From NCBI RefSeq assembly GCF_003319125.1, contig NZ_QOHG01000002.1, positions 1-64,000 on the forward strand: a stretch of 64,000 nt of DNA. The letters run 5' to 3'. The notes below the pieces were generated by a model. That model made no database searches, had not been told where the DNA came from, and saw only the letters and a program-made list of their open reading frames with translations. This document shows, in pieces, positions 40,909 to 49,954 of the stretch. The position numbers and the translations under genes are program-made. Within the stretch, counting starts at the first letter, position 1; each line of letters opens with the position of its first letter. This stretch comes from Blastococcus sp. TF02A-26. GTDB lineage: Bacteria > Actinomycetota > Actinomycetes > Mycobacteriales > Geodermatophilaceae.

Positions 40909-43900
40909 GCGGTCACCTGCCGGCCGCGCTCGTGCAGCGGGCAGGTGCGGCGGGCGGGGCACCGGGAGCAGTGTGACCCGGTGCGCACCTCGAAGGTCGC
41001 CGCACCCATCCCCTCGCCCACCTCGGCGATCAGCTCGCCGGCCCAGGTCTGCTCGACCGGCACGTCGGCCGGCAGCGGCTGCTGGTGCTGCTCCTTGGCC
41101 TTGGCGCCGGTGCCGACCTGCAGCAGCGCCGCGCCACCGGGCTGGCTGCCGTGGTCACCGAAGGCCCCCTGCGCGATGGCGACCTGGTAGGCGGCGAGCT
41201 GGCCGTGCGTCTCGATCTCGCGCGGGGCGCTCTTGCCGGTCTTGAGGTCGACGACGACCAGCCGGCCCTGCGCGTCGCGCTCCAGCCGGTCCACCTGGCC
41301 GCGGATCCGCGCCCGGCCGAGGACGACGTCGAAGTCCGCCTCCGCCTCGATCAGCTCCCGGCTGTTCGCGGCGTGCCAGCGCAGGAACCGGTCGAGCATG
41401 TCGTGCGCGGCGACGCGCTGCCGCTGGTCGGACCACCCCGGACCGAGGTCGAGGAGGTCGAGCTCGGCGGCCAGCGCCTCCTTCGCCTCCGCGGGCGGCA
41501 GGCCGTCGGCCACCTTCTGGGCGACGGCGTGCACCGCCGTCCCCACCGTGCGGGTGGCGTCCGGCGAGGCCTCGGCGCCGACGGCGCCGAGCACCCAGCG
41601 CAGCGGGCAGCGCTGGAAGGTCTCGATCGCCGAGGGCCGGACCCGCACGGTCAGCTCCTCGGGCACCAGCGGGGCGTCGTCGGACAGCGGCGCCAGCCCC
41701 CACCAGTCGTCCGGGGAGGCGCCGGGCACGCCCTCGTCGGCCAGCCGGCGCAGCACCGCGGCGGCCGCCGACCGGCGGGCCGGCGGGGTCTGCGGATCGG
41801 AGACCGACCGGCGCAGCTCGGCCACCAGCGCGGGGAGGGTGAGCGAGCGGGGCAGCGTGGTCAGCGGGCGGCCGTCGGGCGGGGGCGGCGTCACGAGGTC
41901 GAGGAAGCGGGAGGCGGTCGCTCCGGCGTCGGCGCCGTCGAGCGCACCCTCCACCGCGGTGACGACGAGCCGGCGGCGGGCGCGGGTGCAGGCGACGTAG
42001 AACAACCGCCGCTCCTCGGCCAAGGCGAGGGTGCGGCGGTCGACCGCGGCACCGTCGATGCCGGCCGCCCGCTCCACCAGCAGCTCGGTGCCCAGCAGCG
42101 AGCCCCGGTCGCTCAGGTTGGGCCACAGGCCCTCCTGCACGCCGGCGACGCAGACCACGTCCCACTCCAGACCCTTGCTGGCGTGCGCGGTGAGCACACG
42201 GACAGCGTCGGGGGTGGCGGCCCGGGCGGCGCCCGTGTCGCCGGGGAGCTCCTGGGCGGCGAGGTGCTCGACGAAGGCGCGCACGTCGGCCGACGGCAGG
42301 CGGTCGACGAAGCCGGCGGCGGCGTCGAACAGCGCCACGACGGCGTCCAGGTCGCGATCGGCCACGGCACCGGCCGCTCCCCCGGCAGCGCTGGCGCGGG
42401 CCCACTTCGCGGCCAGGCCGCTGCGCTGCCACATCGCCCACAGCACGTCCTCGGCGGTGCCGCCCATGGCCAGCGCGGCGCGGCCGGCGGCCAGCACCCC
42501 GGCCACCCGGGCGGCGGGACGGGCGACGTGCTCGGGCACGTCGGCGAGGAGGAACTCGTCGGTCAGCACGGTGGCCAGCGGCGCACCGCGCTCCGCGGCG
42601 TCGATGCCACGGTGGGCCAGCGCGATGCGCACCGCACGCCGGAGGCGGCGCAGGTCGAGCACGGTGGCGCTCCCGAGCGGCGAGGCGAGCAGCGCCTCGG
42701 CGGCGGGCTCGTCGAGCGGGAGCTCCCCGTCGGGCACACCGGGGCGGGGCAGCAGCACGGTGAGCGCGCCGAGGAGGGGCGCGACGGCCGGCTGCGCGTG
42801 CAGCGGCAGGTCGTCGGCGGAGACCGCGACCGGCACCCCGGCCGAGCCCAGCGCGCGCCGCAGCGGGCCCAACGCGAGCGAGGTCCGCACCACGACCGCC
42901 ATCTCCGACCACGGGACGCCGTCGAGCAGGTGCGACCGGCGCAGCGTGTCGGCGACGTAGGCGGCCTCGACCGCCGTCGAGCCGAAGACGTGCACCTCAC
43001 CGGAGCCCGGCGCGGCGCCCGCGCCGGACCCGGGCGCCGTGTCCTGGCCCGGCTGCAGCCGCCGGTGCTCCCACGGCCCGGGCAGCCCCTCGGCCACCCG
43101 CCGGCTGATCGCGAGCAGCTCGGCGCCCGACCGCCGGCACACGCCCAGCGACAGCCGCTGGGCGGGCCGCCCGTCGGCGTGCCGGAAGCGCTGCGGGAAC
43201 TCGACGATCCCGCGCGGCTCGGCGCCGCGGAAGGCGTAGATGGCCTGGTCGGGGTCGCCGACGGCGACGAGGTCGCCGCCGCCGCCGGCCAGCAGCTCGA
43301 GCAGCTCGACCTGGGCGGGGTCGGTGTCCTGGTACTCGTCGACGAACAGCCAGCGGGCCCGCTCGCGCTCCTGGCGCAGCAGCTCGGGATCGGCCGCGAG
43401 CTCGGCGATGGCGGCGCGGACCAGCTCGGCCGGGTCGTAGCCGGAGGCGTCGCCGCGGCCGGCGGTCGAGAAGGCGGTGACCGCCTCGTACTGCTCCTGG
43501 AAGGCCGCGGCGTGCACCCACGCGTCGTGGCCGAGCTCGCGCCCCCAGGCGGCCAGCACGTCGGCGCCGACGCCGCGCTCGGTGGCCCGCAGCAGCAGCT
43601 CGCGGAGCTCGGTGCGGAACCCCGCGGTGGCCAGCGCCGGGGTGAGCGAGTCGGGCCAGCGGACGGCGCCCTCCTCCGCGAGGTCGCCGCGGAGCAGCTC
43701 GGCTACGACCGCGTCCTGCTCGGCCGCGGTCAGCAGCCGCGGCGGCGCCTCCCCGCGCAGCAGCGCCGCCCGGCGCAGCACGCCGTAGGCGTAGGAGTGG
43801 AACGTCCGCGCCAGCGGCTCGCGGATGGTGCGGGCGACGCGGGCGGTGATCCGGGTGCGCAGCTCGGCGGCGGCCTTGCGGCTGAAGGTCAGGACGAGGA

Positions 43901-44114
43901 TCTGCTCGGGGTCGACGCCCGCGTCGATGCGGGCGGCGACGGCCTCGACGATCGTCGTCGTCTTGCCGGTGCCGGGGCCGGCCAGCACCAGCAGCGGCCC
44001 GCTCGGGTGGTCGACCACCGCCTGCTGGGTCGGGTCCAGCCGCGGCCGGACCGCCGGCGCCGTCTCCGCCTGCACGAGCCGGTAGACCGGCTCGACGTCC
44101 CCCCGTACTGCCAC
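40905..44114 (-). CDS. adnA: AdnA-type helicase-nuclease subunit
   Basis: A 1069-residue protein with the same plan as its partner: Walker A LVLAGPGTGKTTT (about 42-54), FVDEYQDTDPAQ, GDPDQAIYAFRGAE, AHASKGLEWDVV, VACTRARRRL, and a C-terminal nuclease (IRGQVDRLERDAQG, VVDLKTGKS, QLAAYQVA). The end carries CSRCPARRTC plus an upstream FQRCPLRW, the four-cysteine arrangement of Fe-S AddB/Cas4-type nucleases. It is the upstream gene of the adnA-adnB pair, as in mycobacteria. Confidence 0.93.
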   Translation of the reverse strand: MAVRGDVEPVYRLVQAETAPAVRPRLDPTQQAVVDHPSGPLLVLAGPGTGKTTTIVEAVAARIDAGVDPEQILVLTFSRKAAAELRTRITARVARTIREPLARTFHSYAYGVLRRAALLRGEAPPRLLTAAEQDAVVAELLRGDLAEEGAVRWPDSLTPALATAGFRTELRELLLRATERGVGADVLAAWGRELGHDAWVHAAAFQEQYEAVTAFSTAGRGDASGYDPAELVRAAIAELAADPELLRQERERARWLFVDEYQDTDPAQVELLELLAGGGGDLVAVGDPDQAIYAFRGAEPRGIVEFPQRFRHADGRPAQRLSLGVCRRSGAELLAISRRVAEGLPGPWEHRRLQPGQDTAPGSGAGAAPGSGEVHVFGSTAVEAAYVADTLRRSHLLDGVPWSEMAVVVRTSLALGPLRRALGSAGVPVAVSADDLPLHAQPAVAPLLGALTVLLPRPGVPDGELPLDEPAAEALLASPLGSATVLDLRRLRRAVRIALAHRGIDAAERGAPLATVLTDEFLLADVPEHVARPAARVAGVLAAGRAALAMGGTAEDVLWAMWQRSGLAAKWARASAAGGAAGAVADRDLDAVVALFDAAAGFVDRLPSADVRAFVEHLAAQELPGDTGAARAATPDAVRVLTAHASKGLEWDVVCVAGVQEGLWPNLSDRGSLLGTELLVERAAGIDGAAVDRRTLALAEERRLFYVACTRARRRLVVTAVEGALDGADAGATASRFLDLVTPPPPDGRPLTTLPRSLTLPALVAELRRSVSDPQTPPARRSAAAAVLRRLADEGVPGASPDDWWGLAPLSDDAPLVPEELTVRVRPSAIETFQRCPLRWVLGAVGAEASPDATRTVGTAVHAVAQKVADGLPPAEAKEALAAELDLLDLGPGWSDQRQRVAAHDMLDRFLRWHAANSRELIEAEADFDVVLGRARIRGQVDRLERDAQGRLVVVDLKTGKSAPREIETHGQLAAYQVAIAQGAFGDHGSQPGGAALLQVGTGAKAKEQHQQPLPADVPVEQTWAGELIAEVGEGMGAATFEVRTGSHCSRCPARRTCPLHERGRQVTA

Positions 44115-44170
44115 CCCTCCATGGGATCACGGGGGACCGACACTCCCGTGGCGCGTGGGGGAGCCGGGAC

Positions 44171-44920
44171 TCAGCTCCCGAGGAGGTCCCAGGACGCCGC
44201 GCCGACGTCGTCGGCCTCCGCGCGGGTGAGCGCGCCGACGTCCACCAGCCGGTCGAGCACGTGCTCCTGCCGCGCGGCCGCGCGCTCGGGGTGCTCCAGC
44301 GGGTCGTAGGCGCTCGGGGCCTGCAGCAGTCCGGCCAGCAGGCTGGCCTGCGGCCACGACAGCTGGTCGGGCGCCAGGCCGAAGTAGCCCTCGCTGGCCG
44401 CGGTCACGCCGTAGAAGCCGTGCCCGAAGTACGCCGTGTCCAGGTACATGCGCAGCAGCTCCTCCTTGCTCCAGTGCGCGTCGAGCTTCACCGCGAGGAC
44501 GACGGAACGGACCCGGGCGAGCGCGTCGTTGGCGCCGTCCTCGTAGAGGTTCTTGGCCAGCTGCTGGTCCAGCGTGGAACCGCCCAGGTCCTCGCCGGTC
44601 AGCGCACCCCACGGGGCGCGCAGCGCGCCGCGCCAGTCGATGCCGACGTGGTCGGCGAAGCGGCTGTCCTCGGTGGCCAGCACGGCGACGCTCACCCGCT
44701 CGGGCAGCTCACCGGTCAGCGGCGGCGCGCCGTGCACGGCCAGCAGCGCGTCGGCCCGGTCGCGGGCGTCGCCCACGCCGGGGGTGGCCAGCCACGCCGC
44801 CGCGCCGAGCAGCAGGACGAGCAGCACCCCGCCGAGCCCGGCCGCTGCCATCCTTCGGAGCAGCCGGCGCCCGCGCGAGCGGCGGGCCGGGGCGGGCGGC
44901 ATGAGCAGGGTCGTGTCCAT
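44171..44920 (-). CDS. Monofunctional peptidoglycan glycosyltransferase (GT51)
   Basis: A 249-residue membrane protein. One N-terminal helix (AAGLGGVLLVLLLGAAAWLA) anchors a GT51 domain: catalytic Glu in LATEDSRFADHVGIDW, then GGSTLDQQLAKNLY, KEELLRMYLDTAYFG and ASLLAGLLQAPSAYDP. No transpeptidase domain follows, so it polymerises glycan only. It lies upstream of adnA on the same strand with a 56-bp gap. Confidence 0.92.
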   Translation of the reverse strand: MDTTLLMPPAPARRSRGRRLLRRMAAAGLGGVLLVLLLGAAAWLATPGVGDARDRADALLAVHGAPPLTGELPERVSVAVLATEDSRFADHVGIDWRGALRAPWGALTGEDLGGSTLDQQLAKNLYEDGANDALARVRSVVLAVKLDAHWSKEELLRMYLDTAYFGHGFYGVTAASEGYFGLAPDQLSWPQASLLAGLLQAPSAYDPLEHPERAAARQEHVLDRLVDVGALTRAEADDVGAASWDLLGS

Positions 44921-45012
44921 GCCGGCAGTCCATCTCCGCAGGTCGTCCCGGCGCGTCGGCCTGCGGGACGATCATGGTCGGCGGCGACGTCAGACCACGG
45001 GACGACGGCGGG

Positions 45013-45309
45013 TCAGTCCGGCCAGCCCACGGCGCGCAGGTCGACCCGGCCGCCGCGCACGGGCACGCCCTCCCCCGCGAGGAGCTCGAGCTGGCGCGCG
45101 CGCACCGGCTCGGCCGCCGTCCCGTCCGCGCGCAGCACCCGGTACCAGGGCACCGCTCCCCCGCCCTGGCTCAAGGCCCGGGCCACCCTCCGCGGGCCGA
45201 CGCCGACCAGCCGGCCGATCGCCCCGTAGGTGCTGACCCGGCCCGGCGGGATGGTCTCGACCACGTCGTAGACGGCCTCGTCCACGTCGGCCGGGTCGCG
45301 GTCGGGCAC
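45013..45309 (-). CDS. Alkyltransferase-like protein (ATL, MGMT fold)
   Basis: A 98-residue protein homologous to the C-terminal domain of O6-alkylguanine DNA alkyltransferase: VYDVVETIPPGRVSTYGAIG, GPRRVARAL and the active-site segment VPWYRVLRADG. The acceptor Cys of PCHR is replaced by Trp, the ATL signature. ATLs bind O6-alkylguanine and hand it to nucleotide excision repair. The GTG lies 5 bp past the preceding stop, so it is co-transcribed with the TIGR03086-type gene. Confidence 0.93.
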   Translation of the reverse strand: MPDRDPADVDEAVYDVVETIPPGRVSTYGAIGRLVGVGPRRVARALSQGGGAVPWYRVLRADGTAAEPVRARQLELLAGEGVPVRGGRVDLRAVGWPD

Positions 45310-45314
45310 CGGTC

Positions 45315-45896
45315 TCAGCTCCGGCGGCCGTAGCGGGCCAGCACCCGCGCCTGCTCGGAGGCGCCGTCGGACAGCTCCAGCGGCGGGTCGAAGAAGCCGG
45401 GCAGACCGTCGTCGGGCAGCCGGTCGGCCAGCACCGCGGCGGCCCCCAGCAGCGCCGGGTCGATCCGCTCGTCGCCACCGGTGGCGCGGGCGAGGTCCCA
45501 CGCGTGGACGACGAGGTCGGCGGTCAGCTCCTCGACGTACTCCCGCACCGGCGTCGGGCCGCGGGACAGGTGCACCGTGCCGGCCAGGTCGGCGGTCGCG
45601 ACCGCGGCCAGCGCCTCGTCCGCGACCGCTTCCCAGGCACCGAGCGGGTCGCTCCCGAGCAACGCGGCCGTGCCCGAGGGCACCCGCGCGGCGACGTCGT
45701 CGAGGGGTTCGCCGACGAGCAGGCCCGGCACCCAGTGGGCCTCACCCACCAGGTGGGCGACCAGGTCCGCCACCGTCCAGCCGGGGAGCGCGACGTCGTC
45801 CCACCGGCCGGCCTCGACGGCGTCGACCCGGTCGGTGAAGGCGTTCTGGGCGCACTGGAACAGCTCGATCAGGGCGGCGTCGTCGGCGGAGGGCAC
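45315..45896 (-). CDS. TIGR03086/DinB-like metal-binding protein
   Basis: A 193-residue four-helix-bundle protein of the mycothiol-dependent maleylpyruvate isomerase superfamily. The DinB-type metal ligands are visible: ALPGWTVADLVAHLVGEAH (His) and LTADLVVHAWDLARATG (His). Catalytic role unknown; relatives use metal and often mycothiol. The GTG start has TTCACT 7 nt upstream, a variant of the leaderless -10. The ATL gene follows at once. Confidence 0.88.
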   Translation of the reverse strand: MPSADDAALIELFQCAQNAFTDRVDAVEAGRWDDVALPGWTVADLVAHLVGEAHWVPGLLVGEPLDDVAARVPSGTAALLGSDPLGAWEAVADEALAAVATADLAGTVHLSRGPTPVREYVEELTADLVVHAWDLARATGGDERIDPALLGAAAVLADRLPDDGLPGFFDPPLELSDGASEQARVLARYGRRS

Positions 45897-45913
45897 GTCG
45901 TCCAGTGAACATG

Positions 45914-45951
45914 ACGAGGGCCCGACCCCCGTGCGGAGATCGGGCCCTCGT
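45914..45951 (-). terminator. Terminator of moeZ
   Basis: ACGAGGGCCCGA (45914-45925) and TCGGGCCCTCGT (45940-45951) form a 12-bp stem with a 14-nt loop, 9 bp past the moeZ stop. Confidence 0.75.
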
Positions 45952-45959
45952 GCGGCGCG

Positions 45960-47120
45960 TCAGTACGTAGGCAGCGCCTTGTCGATGCGGGTCGCCCAGG
46001 CGGTGACGCCGCCCTGGACGTGGACGGCGTCCTTGAACCCGGCGTTCTTGATCGCCGCCAGGACCTCCGCGGAGCGGACGCCGGTCTTGCAGTGCAGCAC
46101 GATCGGCTTGTCCTGCGGCAGCTGCGACAGCGCGCGGCCGGACAGCAGCTCGTCCTTGGGGATGAGCTTCGCGCCGGGGATCGACACGATCTCGTACTCG
46201 TTGGGCTCCCGGACGTCGATCAGCTCGAAGTCCTTGCCGGCGTCCATCATGTCCTTGAGCTCGTCGACGGTGATCGTCGCGCCCGCCGCGGCCTCCTGGG
46301 CCTCGGTGGAGACGACGCCGCAGAACGTCTCGTAGTCGATGAGGCCGGTGATCGGCTCGCCCTCGGGGTCCTTGCGCACCTTGATCGTGCGGAAGGTCAT
46401 CTCCAGGGCGTCGTAGACCATCAGCCGGCCGAGCAGCGTCTCGCCGATGCCGGTGATGAGCTTGACCGCCTCGGTGGCCTGGATGGCGCCGATGGTCGCG
46501 CAGAGGACGCCGAGCACGCCGCCCTCGGCGCAGCTGGGCACCATGCCGGGCGGCGGGGGCACCGGGTACAGGTCGCGGTAGTTGGGGCCGTGCTCGTTCC
46601 AGAAGACCGAGACCTGGCCGTCGAACCGGTAGATCGAGCCCCACACGTACGGCTTGTCGAGCAGGACGCAGGCGTCGTTCACCAGGTAGCGCGTGGCGAA
46701 GTTGTCCGTGCCGTCCACGATCAGGTCGTAGTCGCGGAAGATGTCGAGCACGTTGTCGCTGTCCAGCCGCGTCTCGTGCAGGCGGACGTCGACGTAGGGG
46801 TTGATCTCCTTGATGGAGTCCCGCGCGCTCTCGGCCTTCGACCGGCCGACGTCGGAGGCGCCGTGGATGATCTGGCGCTGCAGGTTCGACTCGTCGACGG
46901 TGTCGAACTCGACGATGCCGAGCGTGCCGACACCGGCGGCCGCGAGGTACATCAGGACCGGCGAGCCGAGGCCACCCGCGCCGACGGCGAGCACCTTGGC
47001 GTTCTTCAGCCGCTTCTGCCCGTCCATGCCGACGTCGGGGATGATCAGGTGACGGCTGTACCGGCGGACCTCGTCGATCGACAGGTCGGCGGCGGGCTCC
47101 ACCAGCGGTGGCAGGGACAC
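45960..47120 (-). CDS. moeZ: Adenylyltransferase/sulfurtransferase MoeZ (MoeB-rhodanese fusion)
   Basis: A 386-residue fusion. Residues 20-270 form an E1-like adenylyltransferase (VGAGGLGSPVLMYLAAAG, the DNFATRYLVNDAC segment, VPSCAEGGVLGVL). Residues 280-386 are a rhodanese domain with the persulfide Cys in VLHCKTGVRSAE. It activates sulfur-carrier proteins of molybdopterin, cysteine or thiocarboxylate pathways by C-terminal adenylation and sulfur transfer. The zinc CxxC pairs of MoeB are not obvious. The GTG follows GAGGAG by 5 nt. Confidence 0.95.
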   Translation of the reverse strand: MSLPPLVEPAADLSIDEVRRYSRHLIIPDVGMDGQKRLKNAKVLAVGAGGLGSPVLMYLAAAGVGTLGIVEFDTVDESNLQRQIIHGASDVGRSKAESARDSIKEINPYVDVRLHETRLDSDNVLDIFRDYDLIVDGTDNFATRYLVNDACVLLDKPYVWGSIYRFDGQVSVFWNEHGPNYRDLYPVPPPPGMVPSCAEGGVLGVLCATIGAIQATEAVKLITGIGETLLGRLMVYDALEMTFRTIKVRKDPEGEPITGLIDYETFCGVVSTEAQEAAAGATITVDELKDMMDAGKDFELIDVREPNEYEIVSIPGAKLIPKDELLSGRALSQLPQDKPIVLHCKTGVRSAEVLAAIKNAGFKDAVHVQGGVTAWATRIDKALPTY

Positions 47121-47230
47121 GCTTGCTCCTCGGGTTGCGGACCGCGGCTCCTCCCGGAGCCGGCCTTGGTTCGCACAACAGCGTCCCAGGTGCGGTTCTT
47201 CCCGCCGCCCACGGGACTCCGCCCGCCCGC
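47121..47230. other. Intergenic stretch upstream of moeZ
   Basis: About 110 bp, the first part of a 508-bp gap that otherwise holds only a doubtful 71-codon ORF. GGCTCC and GGAGCC at 47145-47163 give a short hairpin ahead of moeZ; no clear -10 was found. Confidence 0.35.
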
Positions 47231-47446
47231 TCAGCGCACCCGGCGCAGCACCCCCGAGAGGCGGCGGCGCACCCCGTCGGGGAGGTGTCCGGCGGCGGAC
47301 CGGGCCGCGGCGGTGACGGTCTCCCGGCCGGCCGGTCGGCGGCCGGCCGGCCATGACGACCAGGTCGCCGTGCGTCCCGGTGGCACGACCGCGGGGTGCG
47401 GGATGTGGCTGCCGTACGGGGCCAGCAGGGCACCGACCCGGCTCAT
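47231..47446 (-). CDS. Hypothetical small protein
   Basis: A 71-codon frame starting MSRVGALLAPYGSHIPHPAV and ending in a basic amphipathic helix (VRRRLSGVLRRVR). No family is recognised. It is supported only by its protein-like composition and position in an otherwise empty gap; first- and second-position base use is not clearly coding. The frame is open further upstream to GTG 47567. Confidence 0.35.
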   Translation of the reverse strand: MSRVGALLAPYGSHIPHPAVVPPGRTATWSSWPAGRRPAGRETVTAAARSAAGHLPDGVRRRLSGVLRRVR

Positions 47447-47628
47447 CCCGAGGTCGTGGACGGGGGTACTCGCCGGCGTCCTGCGCTCCGACGTGCTCGC
47501 CGAGCAGCAGCCCGTCGCGGTGCGAGGAGAGGCGGCCACCTGCCGGGCGTCCGAGTCGTCGGTGACGGAGAGGGACCACACCGACCACGGGCCGAGGCCA
47601 GGGGCCGCCGGGACCGGCGCCCGCGGCT

Positions 47629-48795
47629 CTAGGGGTAGGGCCAGGCGTTCTTGGTGCAGCCCTCGAGACCGAGCGTCTGCTGCTGCATCACGGGGGCCAG
47701 CTGCCCCGGCCCCGGGCAGGGCTGGTGGCCGTTGCCGAGCGCGTGCCCGACCTCGTGGTTGACGACGTAGAGGCGGTAGGTGGCGACGTCGCCCTGGTAG
47801 TCCGGGACGGCGGTCTCCCACCGGGCCAGGTTGATGACGGCTCGGTCGCCGTACCGGCAGGAGGTGTAGCCCTGGGTGCCGACCCCGGGGCAGTACGTCT
47901 CCATGCTGCCCGGGCTGATCAGGCTGACCTTGAAGTCGAAGTCCCCGGCGGCCGCCTCCTCGACGCCGACGCGCTGGAAGGACATCCGGCCCCCGGCGCC
48001 CCATCCGCGCGGATCGGCGAGGGTCTGCTCGACCGCGAGGGCGAAGGCCGCCGCGTCGACACCGATGCCGTCCTCGACCTCGACCGCGAAGCGCCGCAGC
48101 GGGCCGGTGCCGAACACCGCCGACGTCCCGGGGACGACGGTGACCGTGCCCGCACCCTGCTCGACGTAGGTGGCCTCGGCGACGGTGGTGGGCGTCACGG
48201 ACGGCACGCCCTCCCCCACGGCCTCGCCGGTGGGAGCGGGCGCGCCCGTCCGCACGGTGTCGGCCGGCCGGTCGGCCGTCGACGCCGCGGCAGGCGGGGT
48301 CGCGGGGTCCGTCCCGGTCCCGGTCCCGGTGCGGGCCAGGTCGACGAGGGCCAGCAGCGTGGCGACGGTGAGGATGGGGATGGCGTAGGCACGCCAGCCG
48401 TACCGGAGGACGAACCGGCGCACCCGTCCCGGAGGCGGGCCGCCGCGCCGGGTCACCGGCGGACGGCGCTCCTGCGGTCCCCTGACCCCAGGCCGGTCCT
48501 CGGGATACCGCACGCCGGGACGGTCGTCGGCCGGCCGCGCACCGGGGCGGGCGGCGACCGGGCGGGGCGGCGAGGGCGGGCGGGGCGGCGGGGGACGGCG
48601 GCCCGCGACGGGCGGCACGTCCTGCTCGCGTCCGGTCCGGCGCTGCCCGGCGTCGGCGGCGGGGCGTCGGCTGCCGGACCGGTTCCCGGCCGGCGATCCA
48701 GCCGCCACGGCACGCCCTCCCGCGGGTCGTCGGTACGCCGGCCGATTCCGGCCAGGGGCCAGAGTCTCACGATCACCCGCCGCGAGCTGAACCAT
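47629..48795 (-). CDS. DUF3152 metzincin-like membrane protein
   Basis: A 388-residue protein. A long Arg/Pro-rich cytoplasmic start (about 1-125) precedes one membrane helix (YAIPILTVATLLALVDLA), a Thr/Ala/Pro linker and a DUF3152 domain ending in NHEVGHALGNGHQPC, an HExxHxxGxxH zincin motif, with paired Cys (YCPGVG, SCRYGD). It is probably a secreted-side metalloprotease. The basic N-terminal tail varies greatly among homologues; the ATG at 48795 is the first available start and later GTGs are possible. Confidence 0.88.
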   Translation of the reverse strand: MVQLAAGDRETLAPGRNRPAYRRPAGGRAVAAGSPAGNRSGSRRPAADAGQRRTGREQDVPPVAGRRPPPPRPPSPPRPVAARPGARPADDRPGVRYPEDRPGVRGPQERRPPVTRRGGPPPGRVRRFVLRYGWRAYAIPILTVATLLALVDLARTGTGTGTDPATPPAAASTADRPADTVRTGAPAPTGEAVGEGVPSVTPTTVAEATYVEQGAGTVTVVPGTSAVFGTGPLRRFAVEVEDGIGVDAAAFALAVEQTLADPRGWGAGGRMSFQRVGVEEAAAGDFDFKVSLISPGSMETYCPGVGTQGYTSCRYGDRAVINLARWETAVPDYQGDVATYRLYVVNHEVGHALGNGHQPCPGPGQLAPVMQQQTLGLEGCTKNAWPYP

Positions 48796-48830
48796 CGCGC
48801 TGCGAGTCGTGACGGCTCAGCCGTGTCCGG

Positions 48831-49886
48831 TCACCGTGTGTCGCTCGCCTCCGGGACGCCGACCCCGGTGCCGGCCGCTGACGCGGTGTCCTCCGCGAGG
48901 GCGAGGACGGCCCGCGCCGTCTCCTCCGGGGCTTCGAGCATCGCGACGTGCCCGACCCCCGGGAGCACCTGCAGCCGGGCATCCGGCACGGCACCGGCCA
49001 GGCGCGGGGCGAGCGCCGGGTCGACGAGCCGGTCGCGGTCGCCCCACACCACGAGCGTCGGCACGCGCAGCGAGCGGGCCATGCGCCACGCATTGGCCGC
49101 ACCCACGCGCAGGTAGGAGGTCATGAGCCCGCGCATGCTGCGCGCCAGGGCACGGTGCGCCCACGCCTGCTCGGCCCGCTCGCGCATCTCCGCCAGCGCC
49201 TGCTCCAGCCGCTGCGGCGGGATCCGCGACGGGTCCCCGAAGCACATCGACACCATGCCGCGGACCTGCTGCTCGGGTGCCACGCCGGCCAGCCGGCGCT
49301 CGGCGAACGAGGGCACGCCGGGCACCAGCAGCAGCAGGAGCGCGGGGCTGAAGGCCTTGGGCACCCGGTAGACCGGCATCGCCGGGGAGACCAGCGTGAG
49401 GGTGGCCACCAGGTCGGGGCGGCGGGCGGCGACCATCAGGCTGACCAGCCCCCCGAGGGAGTTGCCGAGCAGGTGCACCGGCTGCCCGGCGCCCGCACCC
49501 GGCTCGGCGGCCACCTGCTCCAGCACGTCGACGACCGCCTGCACGTGGCCACGGATCGAGTACGAGCTGCGCGGGGGCGGCTGGCTGCGGCCGAAGCCGG
49601 GCAGGTCCACCGCCCAGCCGTCGAACCGGACGGCGAGGAGACCCGCGAGGTCGGTCCAGTTCGTCGAGGCGCCGCCCAGCCCGTGCACGTAGAGGGCCCG
49701 CTCGCGGGGGGCGCCGGCGTCGGCGCCGTCCACCGGACCGCGCCACGGCGTGCGGCGGACGTACACCTCGCCGCCCCGGACGGTCACCGCGGAGCCGGGC
49801 CACGCCGCGGAGTCGGTGTCCAGCGGCGGCAGGGCGACGTCGGAGAGCCGCGCGGACGTCGGGTCGGAGCCGGCGGTACGAGGCAC
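48831..49886 (-). CDS. Alpha/beta hydrolase
   Basis: A 351-residue hydrolase with the oxyanion motif YVHGLGGASTNW, the Ser elbow LLGNSLGGLVSL, Asp in VVWGDRDRLVD and His in LPGVGHVAMLEAP, a complete Ser-Asp-His triad. Substrate unknown. GTG 49886 is chosen because TACCGT lies 6 nt upstream; starts up to 49961 would overlap the divergent TetR gene. Confidence 0.88.
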   Translation of the reverse strand: MPRTAGSDPTSARLSDVALPPLDTDSAAWPGSAVTVRGGEVYVRRTPWRGPVDGADAGAPRERALYVHGLGGASTNWTDLAGLLAVRFDGWAVDLPGFGRSQPPPRSSYSIRGHVQAVVDVLEQVAAEPGAGAGQPVHLLGNSLGGLVSLMVAARRPDLVATLTLVSPAMPVYRVPKAFSPALLLLLVPGVPSFAERRLAGVAPEQQVRGMVSMCFGDPSRIPPQRLEQALAEMRERAEQAWAHRALARSMRGLMTSYLRVGAANAWRMARSLRVPTLVVWGDRDRLVDPALAPRLAGAVPDARLQVLPGVGHVAMLEAPEETARAVLALAEDTASAAGTGVGVPEASDTR

Positions 49887-49892
49887 CGGGGA

Positions 49893-49898
49893 ACGGTA
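49893..49898 (-). promoter_or_regulatory. -10 hexamer TACCGT of the hydrolase
   Basis: On the minus strand it ends 6 nt before the GTG at 49886. Confidence 0.6.
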
Positions 49899-49939
49899 GA
49901 ACGCCCCGCTCCGGGACGCGCGCCGGAGTGACCCGTCGG

Positions 49940-49945
49940 TAACAT
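49940..49945 (+). promoter_or_regulatory. -10 hexamer TAACAT of the TetR gene
   Basis: TAACAT ends 9 nt before the ATG at 49955; the same hexamer appears upstream of rhlE. Confidence 0.55.
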
Positions 49946-49954
49946 CCCCTCGCC

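Noticed and set aside
47447-47628. Further genes between moeZ and the DUF3152 gene
   Set aside because: All frames there give low-complexity products without starts, ribosome-binding sites or recognisable motifs.
48300-48345. Short GGTCCC-type direct repeats
   Set aside because: They encode a Gly-Thr run in the DUF3152 linker; simple codon repetition.
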